From: CAZNMF01 sp035547155
GTDB taxonomy: Bacteria; Acidobacteriota; Vicinamibacteria; Vicinamibacterales; SCN-69-37
Direction: 5' to 3'
DNA: 25,328 bases
Assembly: GCA_035547155.1 (NCBI GenBank)
Contig: DASZVJ010000068.1
Coordinates: 1 to 25,328 of the forward strand
The notes under the pieces were generated by a model that made no database searches, was not told where the DNA came from, and was given only the letters and a program-made list of their open reading frames with translations. Within the stretch, counting starts at the first letter, position 1. Every line of letters starts with the position of its first letter. The translations under genes were made by a program, and so were the position numbers. This document shows positions 25,164 through 25,328 of this stretch, in pieces.

Positions 25164-25328
25164 ATGTCGATGAGCAAGTCGGACCGCAAGTCCTACGTCA
25201 TTCAGTCCGTCGTCCACGCCGCCGACGTGCTGCGGGCGTTCCGGTCGCGCGGCGAGATGCTGCGCCTCCGCGACGTCGTCGAGCGGACGAAGTTCAACAA
25301 AGGGCTGTGCTTCCGGCTGCTGCACACG
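25164..25328 (+). CDS. IclR-type helix-turn-helix regulator, N-terminal fragment
   Basis: Fifty-five codons are present before the window ends, with the frame open. The sequence SYVIQSVVHAADVLRAFRSRGEMLRLRDVVERTKFNKGLCFRLL is an IclR-like winged helix: a first helix, the LRDVVERT turn and a recognition helix NKGLCFRLLHT. ATG at 25164 and ATG at 25170 are both in frame; neither has a strong Shine-Dalgarno. The effector domain lies outside the window. In Acidobacteriota this N-terminus is sometimes joined to a periplasmic-binding-protein-like sensor, but that cannot be checked here. It is divergent from the sulfur-carrier leader and could share control with it. Confidence 0.75.
   Translation, partial: MSMSKSDRKSYVIQSVVHAADVLRAFRSRGEMLRLRDVVERTKFNKGLCFRLLHT

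Noticed and set aside
25008..25325. A 105-codon minus-strand protein ending in the Cys-rich peptide
   Set aside because: Its upstream half is antisense to the IclR-type regulator and looks like a GC-driven open frame; only the last 22-27 codons are placed where a leader peptide would be.

Overview
The window is high-GC DNA (roughly two-thirds G+C), gene-dense, with almost no mobile DNA. Gene content points to Acidobacteriota, most likely a Vicinamibacteria-type soil lineage. The clearest markers are a PadR regulator directly coupled to a MacB/FtsX-type 'acidobacterial duplicated orphan permease' (ADOP) and short GC-rich dispersed repeats in the gaps. The assignment is inference from family knowledge, not a database search.

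Layout. 1-1431 (-): partial CPA2-type K+/H+ antiporter. 1466-3681 (+): secreted LolA-like protein overlapping a POTRA/BamA-like outer-membrane barrel. 3741-7166 (+): biosynthetic arginine decarboxylase (speA), a family 2 glycosyltransferase and an overlapping methyltransferase. 7257-10257 (+): PadR-ADOP pair. 10312-16418 (-): UPF0182 membrane protein, clpS, clpA and grpE packed head to tail. 16594-21827 (-): ilvB, ilvN, ilvC, serA and a 1-Cys peroxiredoxin, i.e. branched-chain and serine biosynthesis. 22165-23319 (+): bifunctional chorismate mutase/prephenate dehydratase (pheA), divergent from ilvB with overlapping promoters. 23432-24885 (-): MoeB-rhodanese fusion and a MoaD/ThiS/CysO-like sulfur carrier. 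25164-end (+): start of an IclR-type regulator.

The most interesting item is the roughly 190-nt leader of the sulfur-carrier operon (minus strand, 25080 down to 24886). It encodes a short peptide with a Cys-Cys-Arg-Cys run. The three Cys codons are followed at once by a 1:2 hairpin. The 3' arm of that hairpin contains a 7-nt sequence identical to the 3' arm of a strong intrinsic terminator downstream. It can therefore pair perfectly with the terminator's 5' arm as an antiterminator. This is the four-segment logic of a trp-type attenuator, built on cysteine codons. It implies that the MoaD-like/MoeB pair serves cysteine synthesis (CysO-like) rather than molybdopterin or thiamin.

A second theme is three families of short dispersed repeats: octamers of GCGATAGC type, runs of AGAACCCC/GGTTCTGG type, and AACTTCGAAC type. 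One run lies in frame inside clpA, where it encodes a Pro/Glu-rich linker between the two ATPase domains. Another encodes the last residues of the outer-membrane barrel. A 31-bp octamer block occurs nearly identically just upstream of two unrelated genes, in the same orientation relative to each.
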